42,327 nt of DNA. Source: Candidatus Cloacimonetes bacterium HGW-Cloacimonetes-2 (GTDB taxonomy: Bacteria > Cloacimonadota > Cloacimonadia > Cloacimonadales > Cloacimonadaceae). Position numbers and translations under genes: made by a program. Below, piece by piece: positions 9,209-17,863 of this stretch (the stretch's first letter is position 1; every line of letters starts with the position of its first letter). A model generated the notes under the pieces. It saw nothing but the letters and a program-made list of their open reading frames with translations, was not told the origin of the DNA and made no database searches. The DNA is taken from the NCBI GenBank assembly GCA_002842035.1, contig PHBP01000010.1, positions 1-42,327 of the forward strand, in the 5' to 3' direction.

Positions 9209-9231
9209 GTGGCAAATCAGGAGTTTGCCAC
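9209..9231. repeat. REP-like hairpin
   Basis: GTGGCAAA / TTTGCCAC form a perfect 8-bp stem around a 7-base loop. Read on the minus strand the loop contains TCCTG, as in two of the REP hairpins at 17864-17916 and 28504-28558, and GGAG stands at the foot. It is a possible third sequence class of the same REP-like family, but only one copy is seen. Confidence 0.5.
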
Positions 9232-9427
9232 TCCAATAGACCTAAGACTAGAAAGTCAGTGATTCGACATATCTGATAAAAGGGATTTTCACAGGCAGTA
9301 ACTATCTTTGAACAATGCGGAGCTTCACTTGTTCACTCATTCACAGTGTATCGTCCATCCCTTGCAAAGCCAAGTAATACAAAAAGCTCCAAACCATAGC
9401 ACCCTATAGACATCTCTGACAAATCTC

Positions 9428-9457
9428 TTGACACGACTGCTCCGATAAAAATAGTGT
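9428..9457 (+). promoter_or_regulatory. Candidate promoter of the mre operon
   Basis: A perfect TTGACA at 9428-9433 is followed after 18 bases by TAGTGT (9452-9457), about 70 bases ahead of the mreB start codon. The -35 box is convincing; the -10 box is weak. Confidence 0.35.
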
Positions 9458-9525
9458 GCTATGTTGGCTTATAGTCTGACGAGCTTAGTTAATGAATTCA
9501 CATATAGTGATATAGAGAGGTTTTA

Positions 9526-10563
9526 ATGTCCTTGTTCGATTTCTTCGGTATGATGGCTAATGACATAGCGATCGATTTGGGAACTGCAAACACCCTGGTT
9601 TACAAAAAGAATGGTGGTGTTGTGATTGATGAGCCATCCGTTGTGGCTGTTTCTGCGGATGGAAAAAAGATTATAGCGATTGGAGCTCAGGCAAAGGAAA
9701 TGCTGGGCAAAAATCCCGACGAAGTGCGTGTGATCAAACCACTCAAAGATGGCGTGATCGCAGATTTCCAAGTTACCGAGCTGATGCTGCGCAATCTGAT
9801 CCTTCGCGCTCAGAAAAAGCGCCTGCTGGTGCGTCCCCGCATTATTGTCTGTGTACCGTCCGGTATTACAGAAGTGGAAAAACGTGCCGTGCGAGACAGT
9901 GCTTTGCATGCCGGAGCGCGTGAAGTATTTTTGATTTCCGAGCCGGTCGCTGCTGCGATTGGAGCCGGACTCCCGATTGAGCAGCCCTGCGGAAATATGG
10001 TGATGGATATCGGTGGCGGTACCAGCGAGATTGCCGTAATCTCTCTATCCCATATAGTTGTACACAATTCTATCCGTGTCGGTGGCGACAAGCTTGATAC
10101 CGATATCATCAGCTATCTGCGCAAGAAGAATAATCTCCACGTGGGTATTCAGACTGCTGAAAAGATCAAAAAGACCATCGGCAGCGCTTATCCGCTGAAA
10201 CAAGAGCTTACGATGGATGTGCGTGGCAGGGATATCGTTTCCGGCTATCCTGTTACCATCAAGATTTCCTCCGAGGAGATTCGCGAAGCCATCTCAGAGA
10301 CAGTCTCCACAATGATCGATGCCATCAAGCGTTTGTTTGAACGTACTGCTCCCGAGCTTTCCGCCGATATCGCCGAACGTGGTATCTTCCTTACCGGTGG
10401 CGGAGCCTTGCTCAAGGGTCTGGATGAAAAGATCCGCAAGACGGTTGATTTGCCCGTGCACGTAGTGCCGGATCCTCTGGAATGCGTGGTCAAGGGTGCC
10501 GGAACTGTTTTGGACGATGTGGATAATTACCGCGAAGTCCTGATCAAACGCATCGAAGATTAA
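9526..10563 (+). CDS. mreB: Rod-shape determining actin homologue MreB
   Basis: This 345-residue protein has the normal MreB length. The actin-fold nucleotide motifs are intact: phosphate-1 DLGTANTLVY near residue 18, VCVPSGITEVEKRAV near residue 105, phosphate-2 MDIGGGTSEIAVISL near residue 160, and the adenosine motif FLTGGGALLKGLD near residue 285. MreB polymerises on the inner membrane and guides the elongasome that builds the lateral wall. It starts with ATG after AGAGAGG and heads an operon with mreC, mreD, PBP2 and rodA, the classic elongasome order interrupted by one unexpected gene. Confidence 0.98.
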   Translation: MSLFDFFGMMANDIAIDLGTANTLVYKKNGGVVIDEPSVVAVSADGKKIIAIGAQAKEMLGKNPDEVRVIKPLKDGVIADFQVTELMLRNLILRAQKKRLLVRPRIIVCVPSGITEVEKRAVRDSALHAGAREVFLISEPVAAAIGAGLPIEQPCGNMVMDIGGGTSEIAVISLSHIVVHNSIRVGGDKLDTDIISYLRKKNNLHVGIQTAEKIKKTIGSAYPLKQELTMDVRGRDIVSGYPVTIKISSEEIREAISETVSTMIDAIKRLFERTAPELSADIAERGIFLTGGGALLKGLDEKIRKTVDLPVHVVPDPLECVVKGAGTVLDDVDNYREVLIKRIED

Positions 10564-10613
10564 GTTTCTCAAGTGCCCGGAATAGCCGGAATTATTTATA
10601 GGGGAAGAGCCTG

Positions 10614-11384
10614 ATGTACAAACAGTATATCGTGCCAGCAGTGCTGCTTTTACTAGCCTTGGTGATGCTGATCGGGACTACCGAATTGCGCGAGGCAAAA
10701 GCTGCTTTCTTTGGCAGAACTGTGTTTTACCCCTATATGCATTCTCTGAGGCTGATCGAATCAAACAAAGCTATGCGCACGGAGATAAACAGCTTGCAGA
10801 AGGACCTTGCCGAGTACCGGCTGCACAATCTGGCACTGGAAAATCAGCTCAAACTGCTCTTGAATTCTGTATCTGTGGGGTTTGAGACCGGAGGGATAGA
10901 TTTTACTGTGGCAGAAGTGATTGGATACTCGGGGCAGTTTCAGCAGCGCAATCTGATAGTCAATAAAGGGCGTTTGGCGGGGATCAAAGGCAATAGTCCG
11001 GTGATCTCATCCGGCGGTATTGTGGGCAAAGTAATCAGCGTATCTGATACCTATTGTATTATCTTACCCTTTTCCAATCCGGCTTTTCAACTGCCTGTGA
11101 TGAACAAAGCTGCCACCGTGCAGGGCATCCTCTCCTCTGATATCAGCGGAACAATTTCGATGAATATGATCAAGCTCGGCAGCCAGATCTCTGCCGGGGA
11201 TACGATCGTGAGCAGTAACCTCTCGAGGCTCTTTCCCAAAGGCTATCCGGTCGGTAAGGTGCAGCGCCTCAGAGAATCCCAGGATAATCTTTTCATCAGT
11301 GCGGAGATCAGTCCCTTTACCCTGGTGGAAAATCTCGAGCACGTATTCATATTGAAGGTAAAAACGAATGACGAAAGTATTTGA
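10614..11384 (+). CDS. mreC: Rod-shape determining protein MreC
   Basis: This 256-residue protein has one N-terminal membrane span (about 7-24), then a coiled coil (about 50-82, LQKDLAEYRLHNLALENQL) and the two-barrel periplasmic domain with the hallmark segments VNKGRLAGIKGNSPVIS and GGIVGKVISVSD. MreC links MreB/MreD to PBP2 in the periplasm and activates it. Its end overlaps the next gene by 17 bases, which implies coupled translation with the F420-ligase-like protein. Confidence 0.95.
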   Translation: MYKQYIVPAVLLLLALVMLIGTTELREAKAAFFGRTVFYPYMHSLRLIESNKAMRTEINSLQKDLAEYRLHNLALENQLKLLLNSVSVGFETGGIDFTVAEVIGYSGQFQQRNLIVNKGRLAGIKGNSPVISSGGIVGKVISVSDTYCIILPFSNPAFQLPVMNKAATVQGILSSDISGTISMNMIKLGSQISAGDTIVSSNLSRLFPKGYPVGKVQRLRESQDNLFISAEISPFTLVENLEHVFILKVKTNDESI

Positions 11385-12048
11385 ACCCATTATCACCGTC
11401 GCGGGAAGGCAATTTGTACGCATCCCGGTCAAGACCAAAATCCTTACAGCGGAAGATCGTATGGCTGATATCATCCGGGAATTTGCACTTCCCCAGATGA
11501 AGCCCGGAGATATTGTCTCGATCAGCGAGAGTCCCTTGGCGATTACGCAGGGTCGGGCTATACCGGTCAGCGAACTCAAGATTGGTATTCTGGCTCGGAT
11601 CTTGTGGCGCTTTGTGGCAAAGGTGCCCTACGGAATAGGGCTCAGAGCACCTGCCAGTATGCAATGCGCGATCGATGAGTGCGGAGCTGGCAGGATCATC
11701 CTGGCTGCAGCAGCGGGAGCGATCGGCAAGCTCTTCAAAATCAAAGGATTGTTTTACATAGTGGCGGGAATGCAGGCAGCTCTGATTGATGCAGCAGAGA
11801 CTTCTCCGGTGCCACCATACAACGAGACAGTTATCAAGGGTCCGCTGGAACCTGCTAAAGCAGCTCAGGAGATAGCGGATGAACTGGGTATCAGAGTTGC
11901 TGTGATGGATATCAACGACATTGGCGGTTGCTGGATGATCGGCGCCAGCGAAGGCGTCTCCAAACACTTTATGGAGCGCGTTATGAAGGATAATCCGCAG
12001 GGACAGGGCGACGAGCTTACGCCTCTCTGCATAGTCAGGCGGATATAA
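11368..12048 (+). CDS. Coenzyme F420:glutamate ligase (CofE)-like protein inside the mre operon
   Basis: This 226-residue protein resembles the F420-0:gamma-glutamyl ligase family (PF01996/COG1478). It has RIPVKTKILTAEDRM near the N-terminus, GDIVSISESPLAITQGR (compare the family pattern GDvv...k.vS.aEGR) and a late MDINDIGG. In archaea and actinobacteria the characterised members join glutamate to F420-0 using GTP. I see no other F420 genes in the window, so the true substrate is unknown; a glutamyl or amide transfer connected with wall precursors is speculation. It lies between mreC and mreD, overlaps mreC by 17 bases, and ends 6 bases before mreD. Ala/Gly-rich stretches (AAAAGAIGKLF) could touch the membrane. 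Confidence 0.7.
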   Translation: MTKVFEPIITVAGRQFVRIPVKTKILTAEDRMADIIREFALPQMKPGDIVSISESPLAITQGRAIPVSELKIGILARILWRFVAKVPYGIGLRAPASMQCAIDECGAGRIILAAAAGAIGKLFKIKGLFYIVAGMQAALIDAAETSPVPPYNETVIKGPLEPAKAAQEIADELGIRVAVMDINDIGGCWMIGASEGVSKHFMERVMKDNPQGQGDELTPLCIVRRI

Positions 12049-12054
12049 AAGCAG

Positions 12055-12549
12055 ATGGTTCTGAAGTACGTCTGGGCTTTTCTCTTTGGGCTGGTCTTTC
12101 TGTATGTCCAGCTCTTGTTGATGCCCGGGCTTGCTCTTGGCGGAGTGATACCCAATATCCTGCTCGCCTGGCTGATCTTCAATATCTGGTCCAAACCAAC
12201 CGGAGTATCCTCCGTATCTGCCTTTCTGATCGGTATAATGTACGATACGACTCTACCCTCGACCTTTGGGATGAATACCCTGATCTTTGTGCTGCTCTGT
12301 GTGATCATCGATCTCTTTCGCAAACCGTTTGAGGTTGATAGCATTGTGGCAAAGATTCTGACCCTGGTGATCGGAAACTTGGTCTATGCTGTGATTATGC
12401 ACCTGATAATGGGGCTGGGCTTTGGCTTTACAGGGGAGCTCTTTAGGCTGGTCTTGATCAGCTTTGCATACAATCTGGGGCTTAGTTTTGTAGTCTTTTG
12501 GGCTATGACTTTCCTCTCCAAATTGCGTCTGTGCATAGTCAATGATTAG
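12055..12549 (+). CDS. mreD: Rod-shape determining membrane protein MreD
   Basis: This 164-residue, strongly hydrophobic protein has about five membrane spans and the MreD feature of an early Pro-rich span followed by a short acidic/Gly loop (GIMYDTTLPSTFGMNTL). MreD is poorly conserved; the assignment rests on size, topology and its position between mreC and the PBP2 gene. It overlaps the PBP2 start by 8 bases. Confidence 0.88.
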   Translation: MVLKYVWAFLFGLVFLYVQLLLMPGLALGGVIPNILLAWLIFNIWSKPTGVSSVSAFLIGIMYDTTLPSTFGMNTLIFVLLCVIIDLFRKPFEVDSIVAKILTLVIGNLVYAVIMHLIMGLGFGFTGELFRLVLISFAYNLGLSFVVFWAMTFLSKLRLCIVND

Positions 12550-14425
12550 ATCCACGCCTGTCCTGGTCTATAGAATTGTGCTGGCAATTCTCTTCCTGGC
12601 GCTGATCATAGCGCTCTTTAGGCTGCAAGTGATCAAAGGTGAGTATTACAAGCAGGTGGCGGAGCTTAATTTCGTTAGAATCCGCCGTGTACCTGCCACC
12701 CGGGGTGAAATCTACGATAGTAAGTATCGCCCGATCGTGGTCAATATCCCCTCTCACAATCTTTATCTCACTTCCGGCAAGATCCACAATCTGCCTTCGC
12801 TGGTGAGGTTCCTCTCCGCCTATTTCGGGATCACGGAGCAAGACTTGGAACAGCTCGTCTTTCAGCAGCGCTTCAAGACCTATGAAGAGATTCTGCTGGC
12901 AGATAATATCCCATATGAGACTGTGCTAAGTCTCTCCGAGATGATGAATTACTATCCGGAGCTATCGTTTCGGATCGGTACTACCCGCAGCTATCTCTAT
13001 CCCAACCACTTTACCGGATATGTGGGTCGCATCAATGAGGACGAATACAGCCAGTACAAGCAGGAAGATTACTCTATAAACAGCTACATAGGCAAAACAG
13101 GGCTGGAAAGCTATTATGAGGTATTACTGCGTGGTCAGGATGGCAAAGAGATCGTGCAGGTGGATGCCCAAGGCAGGAGCCTGGATCTCTTCCGTAATGA
13201 AGGCTCGATTGAGCCGTTAAATGGCTTGTCCTTGGTGCTTACGATAGACAACGACCTCCAGGAAGCTGCCAATCAGGCTTTCCCAGCAGGACGCAAGGGA
13301 GCAGTCGTGGTGCTGGATGCCAAGACAGGTGGTGTGCTTGCCTATGTAAGCCGTCCGGAATTTGATCCCAATGTCTTTATGCAGCGCATCAGTCCTGAGA
13401 TCTGGGCAGAACTCAATGGAAAAGACAGACCAATGCTGGATAGGGTGATTCACGCTGCTTATCCGCCCGGCTCAGTCTTCAAGCCTCTTACTGCCGAGAT
13501 AGGGTTGGAACTGGGGCTGGTCTATCGCAATACCCGCCTTGCTTCCTGTGTGGGAGGAATGCAGTATGGCAATAGATTCTTCCGCTGCTGGAACCACGGA
13601 GGTCACGGTAGCACAAACGTGATAGATGCTCTCAAAGTCTCCTGCGATGTCTATTTCTACGATCTGTCACAGAGGATTCGCCTCGATGTCTTCCACGATT
13701 ATGCCTATAAGAATTACCTCTGCGTAAAGACCGGGATAGACCTGCCGAACGAGCGTAATGGCTTTTTCCCTACGACATCCTGGTATCACGAAAAGCTCGG
13801 TAAAGCCATCAATATCCAGGGACACAAGATCAATCTCTCGATCGGACAGGGTGAAGTTCTTACGACTCCTATGCAGATTGCTGCTTTTTACAATGCTCTG
13901 GCGAATAACGGACTCTGGATCCAGCCTCATATCCTGCAACAGACTGTGGGACGCGGCAGACTTACCAGAGAGGAAGTGCAAGAGGTAAAGACTACACGTC
14001 TGCCGATAAGTCCTGCCAATCTGGCCATCATCAGGGATGGACTCTGGGCAGTGGTCAATGCTCCCGGTGGCACCGGCGCAAATTCCAAAGTCTCAGATGG
14101 CACTGTCTATGGCAAGACCGGCTCTGCGGAAAACTCTATGGGAAAGGTGACTCACGCCTGGTATGCCGGTTATTTGGTGACTGACAAGCCTGAGATTACG
14201 GTCGTGGTGTTTGCAGAGAACGCGGGAGGCGGTGGAGCAATAGCCGCTCCTGTCGCCAATCGAATCTTCAATTACTACCTCGGTAATCGTGAAATGATCC
14301 GTCAGGTAGTACCAATTCCTGCAAACCTGCAAAGCAACGAAACACCTATCGAAACACCGCCGGTGGAATCTATTCCTGCGGAAAACCCCGCTCCATCGCC
14401 TGTAACGGGGGAGGCTGAAGAATGA
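12542..14425 (+). CDS. mrdA: Penicillin-binding protein 2 (elongation transpeptidase)
   Basis: This 627-residue class B PBP has one membrane anchor (about 10-28), a pedestal domain beginning RVPATRGEIYD, and a transpeptidase domain. Catalytic motifs are present: SxxK at Ser311-Lys314 (PPGSVFKP), SCD at 367-369 in the SxN position, and KTG at 525-527 (YGKTGSAEN). GQGEVLTTPMQIAAFYN is typical of the family. It crosslinks peptidoglycan during elongation and works with RodA, whose gene overlaps it by 4 bases. SCD in place of SxN is common in this family. The last 35 residues are Pro/Glu-rich and probably disordered. Confidence 0.96.
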   Translation: MIRSTPVLVYRIVLAILFLALIIALFRLQVIKGEYYKQVAELNFVRIRRVPATRGEIYDSKYRPIVVNIPSHNLYLTSGKIHNLPSLVRFLSAYFGITEQDLEQLVFQQRFKTYEEILLADNIPYETVLSLSEMMNYYPELSFRIGTTRSYLYPNHFTGYVGRINEDEYSQYKQEDYSINSYIGKTGLESYYEVLLRGQDGKEIVQVDAQGRSLDLFRNEGSIEPLNGLSLVLTIDNDLQEAANQAFPAGRKGAVVVLDAKTGGVLAYVSRPEFDPNVFMQRISPEIWAELNGKDRPMLDRVIHAAYPPGSVFKPLTAEIGLELGLVYRNTRLASCVGGMQYGNRFFRCWNHGGHGSTNVIDALKVSCDVYFYDLSQRIRLDVFHDYAYKNYLCVKTGIDLPNERNGFFPTTSWYHEKLGKAINIQGHKINLSIGQGEVLTTPMQIAAFYNALANNGLWIQPHILQQTVGRGRLTREEVQEVKTTRLPISPANLAIIRDGLWAVVNAPGGTGANSKVSDGTVYGKTGSAENSMGKVTHAWYAGYLVTDKPEITVVVFAENAGGGGAIAAPVANRIFNYYLGNREMIRQVVPIPANLQSNETPIETPPVESIPAENPAPSPVTGEAEE

Positions 14426-15639
14426 TCAATCGTAAGAAGTTTGACTTTCGCCTGCTCACAGCCTTGATGATCCTGATTATCTTTGGCTGTGTAGCAATCT
14501 TTAGTGCCTCAACGACCCGTATTGGCGATCGTAGTAGCACCCAAAACCACTGGTGGAAGCAGATCATCTTTTCCGTGATAGCTTTGGGAGCAGTGGTTGC
14601 GATGATCAAGCTGCCGATGCCGGTCTTTGATCTGGCTATTCTACCGCTATTCTTTGTGAATCTCCTGGCTCTGATCCTGGTGCTATTTACACCAGCGGTA
14701 AATGGCAGCCATCGCTGGTTCAGCTTTGGCGGGATAAACGTACAACCTTCAGAAAGTGCCAAGCTCCTTACCATTCTGATCGTGGCACGCAGCATCTCCA
14801 AAGAACATCTCACGGAGATGAAACAGATACTCTATGGCATCGGGATTATGATTGTTCCGGTGGCTCTGATCATCATAGAGCCGGATTTTGGCACGACTCT
14901 GGTCTTTTGGTGCAGCCTGCTGGCGATGCTGATCGCCGCGGATGTTCCACTCTTTTACATCCTGCTTATCATCAGCCCGGTAATCAGCATAGTAAGTTCC
15001 TTTTATCTCCCTGCAATGATAATCTGGCTCTTGATTCTGATCCTGCTCTTGATACGGTTTCATCTTTCCTGGGTAGCAGTCACCGTCGCCTCCATCATCA
15101 ATACCTTTATTGCCTTGATAATGCCGGTCTTTTGGAATAGTCTCAAGGATTACCAGCAAAACCGTATCCTCACCTTTATTGATCCAATGCGCGATCCCCT
15201 GGGAGCCGGTTACCAGATCATCCAGGCAAAGATAGCCGTCGGCAGCGGCGCAATTGGCGGGAAAGGCTGGCTCGCAGGTACTCAGAAGAATATGAATTTT
15301 CTGCCGGAGCACCACACCGATTTCATCTTCAGCGTGATTGGCGAAGAGTTTGGCTTTGTAGGCAGTTTGCTCCTCCTGGGCGCATTCTTTTACTTCTTTT
15401 GGCGGCTCAGTGTCTGCGTGATCGATCTCAAGGTCAGGGAACGCCGCATTGCCACTGCCGGGATTATGGCTTATCTTATGTTTCAGACCTTTATTAATAT
15501 TGGGATGAATATCGGGCTGGTCCCGGCCACCGGTATTCCCCTGCCTTTTATCAGTTATGGCGGGTCAAACCTCCTGATCAATACAGTTGCAGTCGGTGTG
15601 ATCCTAAAGTATATGAACGAACGGGGATTTATGAAATGA
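14422..15639 (+). CDS. rodA: RodA peptidoglycan glycosyltransferase (SEDS family)
   Basis: This 405-residue polytopic membrane protein has about ten spans. SEDS hallmarks are GAGYQIIQAKIAVGSG, LPEHHTDFIFSVIGEEFGF and the C-terminal TGIPLPFISYGGSN. RodA polymerises lipid II into glycan strands and pairs with the PBP2 encoded just before it. A second tract rich in Leu and Ile (about 185-215) is longer than usual. It overlaps the following lipoprotein gene by 4 bases (ATGA). Confidence 0.96.
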   Translation: MINRKKFDFRLLTALMILIIFGCVAIFSASTTRIGDRSSTQNHWWKQIIFSVIALGAVVAMIKLPMPVFDLAILPLFFVNLLALILVLFTPAVNGSHRWFSFGGINVQPSESAKLLTILIVARSISKEHLTEMKQILYGIGIMIVPVALIIIEPDFGTTLVFWCSLLAMLIAADVPLFYILLIISPVISIVSSFYLPAMIIWLLILILLLIRFHLSWVAVTVASIINTFIALIMPVFWNSLKDYQQNRILTFIDPMRDPLGAGYQIIQAKIAVGSGAIGGKGWLAGTQKNMNFLPEHHTDFIFSVIGEEFGFVGSLLLLGAFFYFFWRLSVCVIDLKVRERRIATAGIMAYLMFQTFINIGMNIGLVPATGIPLPFISYGGSNLLINTVAVGVILKYMNERGFMK

Positions 15640-16241
15640 TTTACAAAGCGCGTTTACTGATTGTGACTGCCCTGGGTCTGTTGATCCTGAGCTCCTGTTT
15701 TGTGGGCTCCAGCCTGATTTTCTTTGAGTCTGACACCGTTGGCAAGACCAACCTGGTGCGCAACCACGGCTTTAATACGAACGAATTGGCAGAACAGAGC
15801 TTGCCTCAGGGCTGGACTCTGATGAATGCCTCCACCCGGGTGCCGGAATCTATCGCAGTAGATTATACCGAGAGCATCGAGGGCGACAATTCCCTGCGCA
15901 TCGATGCCTCTCCCAATGCCGTGATGATTGTCTCGGAAGCCTTTCCTGTGCGTCGTTATGGCGGTTATTACGTGCGAGTGAAGCTACGTTCCGATCATCT
16001 TCTCAATCAAAAGGTCCAGCTTCACTTTATCACCTTTAATCCTAATGGCAAGACCCTCAATCGCTTCAAAAGCAAGCTGCGTCCCCAGACTGAGTGGAAG
16101 AATCTCTCGCTCAGCGCCGGATTCATCCGCGAAGGTGCCCGCTTTGGCCGCGTGGCGATCCTGATCCCACCCTTTGCCGAAGGCTCCATCTGGATAGACG
16201 ATGCCGGAGCCTGGGAAGTTCATTCCTTTAACATTGACTAA
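15636..16241 (+). CDS. Lipoprotein with carbohydrate-binding-module-like fold
   Basis: This 201-residue protein has a lipoprotein signal (LLILSSC, Cys21). The mature part looks like a CBM4/9 or galactose-binding jelly roll: LVRNHGFNTNE...LPQGWTLMNAS at the start (the usual N-x-GF...P-x-W opening), then EGDNSLRID, YYVRVKLRS and a final SIWIDDAGAWEV strand. It may bind glycan, possibly peptidoglycan given that it follows rodA directly in the elongation operon, but no enzymatic residues are seen. The function is inferred from fold pattern and place only. Confidence 0.65.
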   Translation: MIYKARLLIVTALGLLILSSCFVGSSLIFFESDTVGKTNLVRNHGFNTNELAEQSLPQGWTLMNASTRVPESIAVDYTESIEGDNSLRIDASPNAVMIVSEAFPVRRYGGYYVRVKLRSDHLLNQKVQLHFITFNPNGKTLNRFKSKLRPQTEWKNLSLSAGFIREGARFGRVAILIPPFAEGSIWIDDAGAWEVHSFNID

Positions 16242-16243
16242 GC

Positions 16244-16681
16244 ATGCGTCTGGTACTCCAACGCGTAAAGCGTGCCTCGGTAGAGATTGATGGACGCATC
16301 AACGGCGCTATCGAGGGCGGACTCCTGATCTTTGCCGGTTTTACCGATACTGATACTGCGGAGCTAATCCCCACCGCGGTCTCCAAGGTAATCCAAATGC
16401 GCATCTTTGCGGATCAGGCAGGCAAACTGAATCTCTCCCTCCTCGATACCGGAGGCAGCATCCTGATCATCTCCCAATTTACCCTTTATGCCAATTGCAG
16501 CCGTGGACGCAGGCCGGATTTTACCCACGCCGCTGCTCCGGACAAGGCAAGAGCCCTTTACGACGAATTGATCTCGCAATTCAAAGCCACCGGCATCAAT
16601 ATCCAGACCGGTATCTTTGCCGCCGATATGCAGGTTGATCTGCTCAATGACGGCCCTATCACCATCATTTTGGATTACTGA
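16244..16681 (+). CDS. dtd: D-aminoacyl-tRNA deacylase
   Basis: This 145-residue protein has the DTD family length. It has the N-terminal MRLVLQRVKRASVEIDG, the active-site SQFTLYANCSRGRRPDF (SQFTL at 77-81) and the C-terminal NDGPITIILDY, matching the NxGPVT motif with the Gly-cisPro pair. It hydrolyses D-amino acids (and misacylated glycine) from tRNA. It starts 2 bases after the preceding stop codon. Placement in a wall-synthesis operon is sensible, since D-amino acid pools are high where peptidoglycan is made, though that link is inference. Confidence 0.95.
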   Translation: MRLVLQRVKRASVEIDGRINGAIEGGLLIFAGFTDTDTAELIPTAVSKVIQMRIFADQAGKLNLSLLDTGGSILIISQFTLYANCSRGRRPDFTHAAAPDKARALYDELISQFKATGINIQTGIFAADMQVDLLNDGPITIILDY

Positions 16682-16703
16682 TATTACATAAACGGAGCTA
16701 CTT

Positions 16704-16916
16704 ATGCACAAATACTATATCGCTGCTGTGGAATTTCCCACCATTGCCCTCGCCCTGCTCTTGATCTGGGACGGATTTGGCCTCCAAGGTTGGGTCGGAA
16801 TCGAAGCTCTGGCAGGTCTCTTCCTCGCCTTTGTCGGCTTTGAACTTCATCTGATCTATCACCGCAAGGAACGCGAAGAGAATCTGGCAAAAAAGAATGC
16901 TGCCAAGGACAAATAA
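16704..16916 (+). CDS. Small two-span membrane protein
   Basis: This 70-residue ORF has hydrophobic segments at about 5-24 and 31-54 and a highly charged C-terminus (YHRKEREENLAKKNAAKDK). CGGAG precedes the ATG at a good distance. It lies 22 bases after dtd and 9 bases before the PAP2 gene. It belongs to no family I recognise; a small accessory membrane protein of the envelope operon is the likeliest reading. Confidence 0.7.
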   Translation: MHKYYIAAVEFPTIALALLLIWDGFGLQGWVGIEALAGLFLAFVGFELHLIYHRKEREENLAKKNAAKDK

Positions 16917-16925
16917 AGCCACTGT

Positions 16926-17705
16926 ATGAAATCCATCTGGTGCCTGCTCGTGATCCTGCTATCCGCTTCAATGCTGATAGCAGAGCAGGATACGGCTTAC
17001 CTGAGTGCATATCTGGAATCCTATCCCCATACTGTACTCAAAGGGGCAAGTGCGCCTCTGAAATGGCAGGCTAAAGACTGGATCCTCGCCTCCGGTGTGG
17101 TCGCTGCAGGCTGTGCGCTTTACATTGCTGATGAGGAAATCCGCGATATGAGCCAGCGTAACCGCAGCCCCTTCACAGATGACCTGATGACCGGCTTCAA
17201 GCAGTTCGGGGAGGGAAAATACATCATCCCTGTGATGGGACTCACCATCCTGGGCGGGCATCTTGCAGATCATCCCAAGACCTTTGATACCGGAATGCTC
17301 TGCCTCAAGAGCTTTATCATCGCCAATTCCGCCACGCAGGTGCTCAAATTTGCCACTCAAAGACAGAGACCTATCTCAAACAACGGCAATAATTTCTGGA
17401 ATGGAGAAGGCTTTACCCGGCGCAGGGATTCTTTCCCCTCCGGGCATACCACGATCGTCTGGAGTCTGGCACCGGTGATCGCCGATCAGTACAAAGATTC
17501 ACCCCTGGTGCCTCCTTTGGTTTATACGATTGCCGGGCTGACGTCTTATTCCCGCATAAACGATGATAAACACTGGGCTACAGACGTCTTTGCCGGGGCG
17601 GTGATCGGCTATCTTTCGGCAAAACTCACTCTAAGTGGTACTCCCAGATTGCAGTTTTACCCGGATCCCCGGCTCAAAGGTCTGGCATTTCAGTATGGGT
17701 TCTAG
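16926..17705 (+). CDS. PAP2-family phosphatase, exported
   Basis: This 259-residue protein has a signal peptide (1-19) and the three phosphatase motifs of the PAP2 superfamily: KFATQRQRP (Lys141-Pro149), PSGH (171-174) and SRINDDKHWATD (Ser209, Arg210, His216, Asp220). Members dephosphorylate lipid phosphates, including undecaprenyl pyrophosphate, phosphatidate and lipid A. Being last in a peptidoglycan elongation operon makes undecaprenyl pyrophosphate recycling attractive, but the substrate is inferred. There is no clear ribosome site before its ATG; coupling to the preceding small gene, 9 bases upstream, is likely. Confidence 0.9.
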   Translation: MKSIWCLLVILLSASMLIAEQDTAYLSAYLESYPHTVLKGASAPLKWQAKDWILASGVVAAGCALYIADEEIRDMSQRNRSPFTDDLMTGFKQFGEGKYIIPVMGLTILGGHLADHPKTFDTGMLCLKSFIIANSATQVLKFATQRQRPISNNGNNFWNGEGFTRRRDSFPSGHTTIVWSLAPVIADQYKDSPLVPPLVYTIAGLTSYSRINDDKHWATDVFAGAVIGYLSAKLTLSGTPRLQFYPDPRLKGLAFQYGF

Positions 17706-17863
17706 CCAGTGGATGAGTGAATAAGTGATTTGCTGCGCTGGGGGCAGGGACTGCGTCCCTTGCAGTAAGAACTTAGTCAGTTTGAACTTAGCACTGCGCA
17801 TTGTTCGAGGATTGTTTCTAACAGGCTGAAACTGTCTTAGCTGTCGTCATCCATCTGATATAC

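Larger units (their letters stand above)
9083..9525. other. Divergent promoter region between the DUF4476 gene and mreB
   Basis: This 443-bp region carries the start signals of both flanking genes. It contains a REP-like hairpin at 9209-9231 and a TTGACA ahead of mreB at 9428. An imperfect inverted pair lies at about 9170-9185 and 9327-9342 (TGAATGAG... against ...CTCATTCA, 14 of 16 positions). No gene is seen. Confidence 0.6.

Noticed and set aside
5909-9247. Shared 12-mer AGACCTAAGACT at 5907 and 9238
   Set aside because: Short, without wider flanking similarity; could be chance or an old remnant, so not called a repeat.
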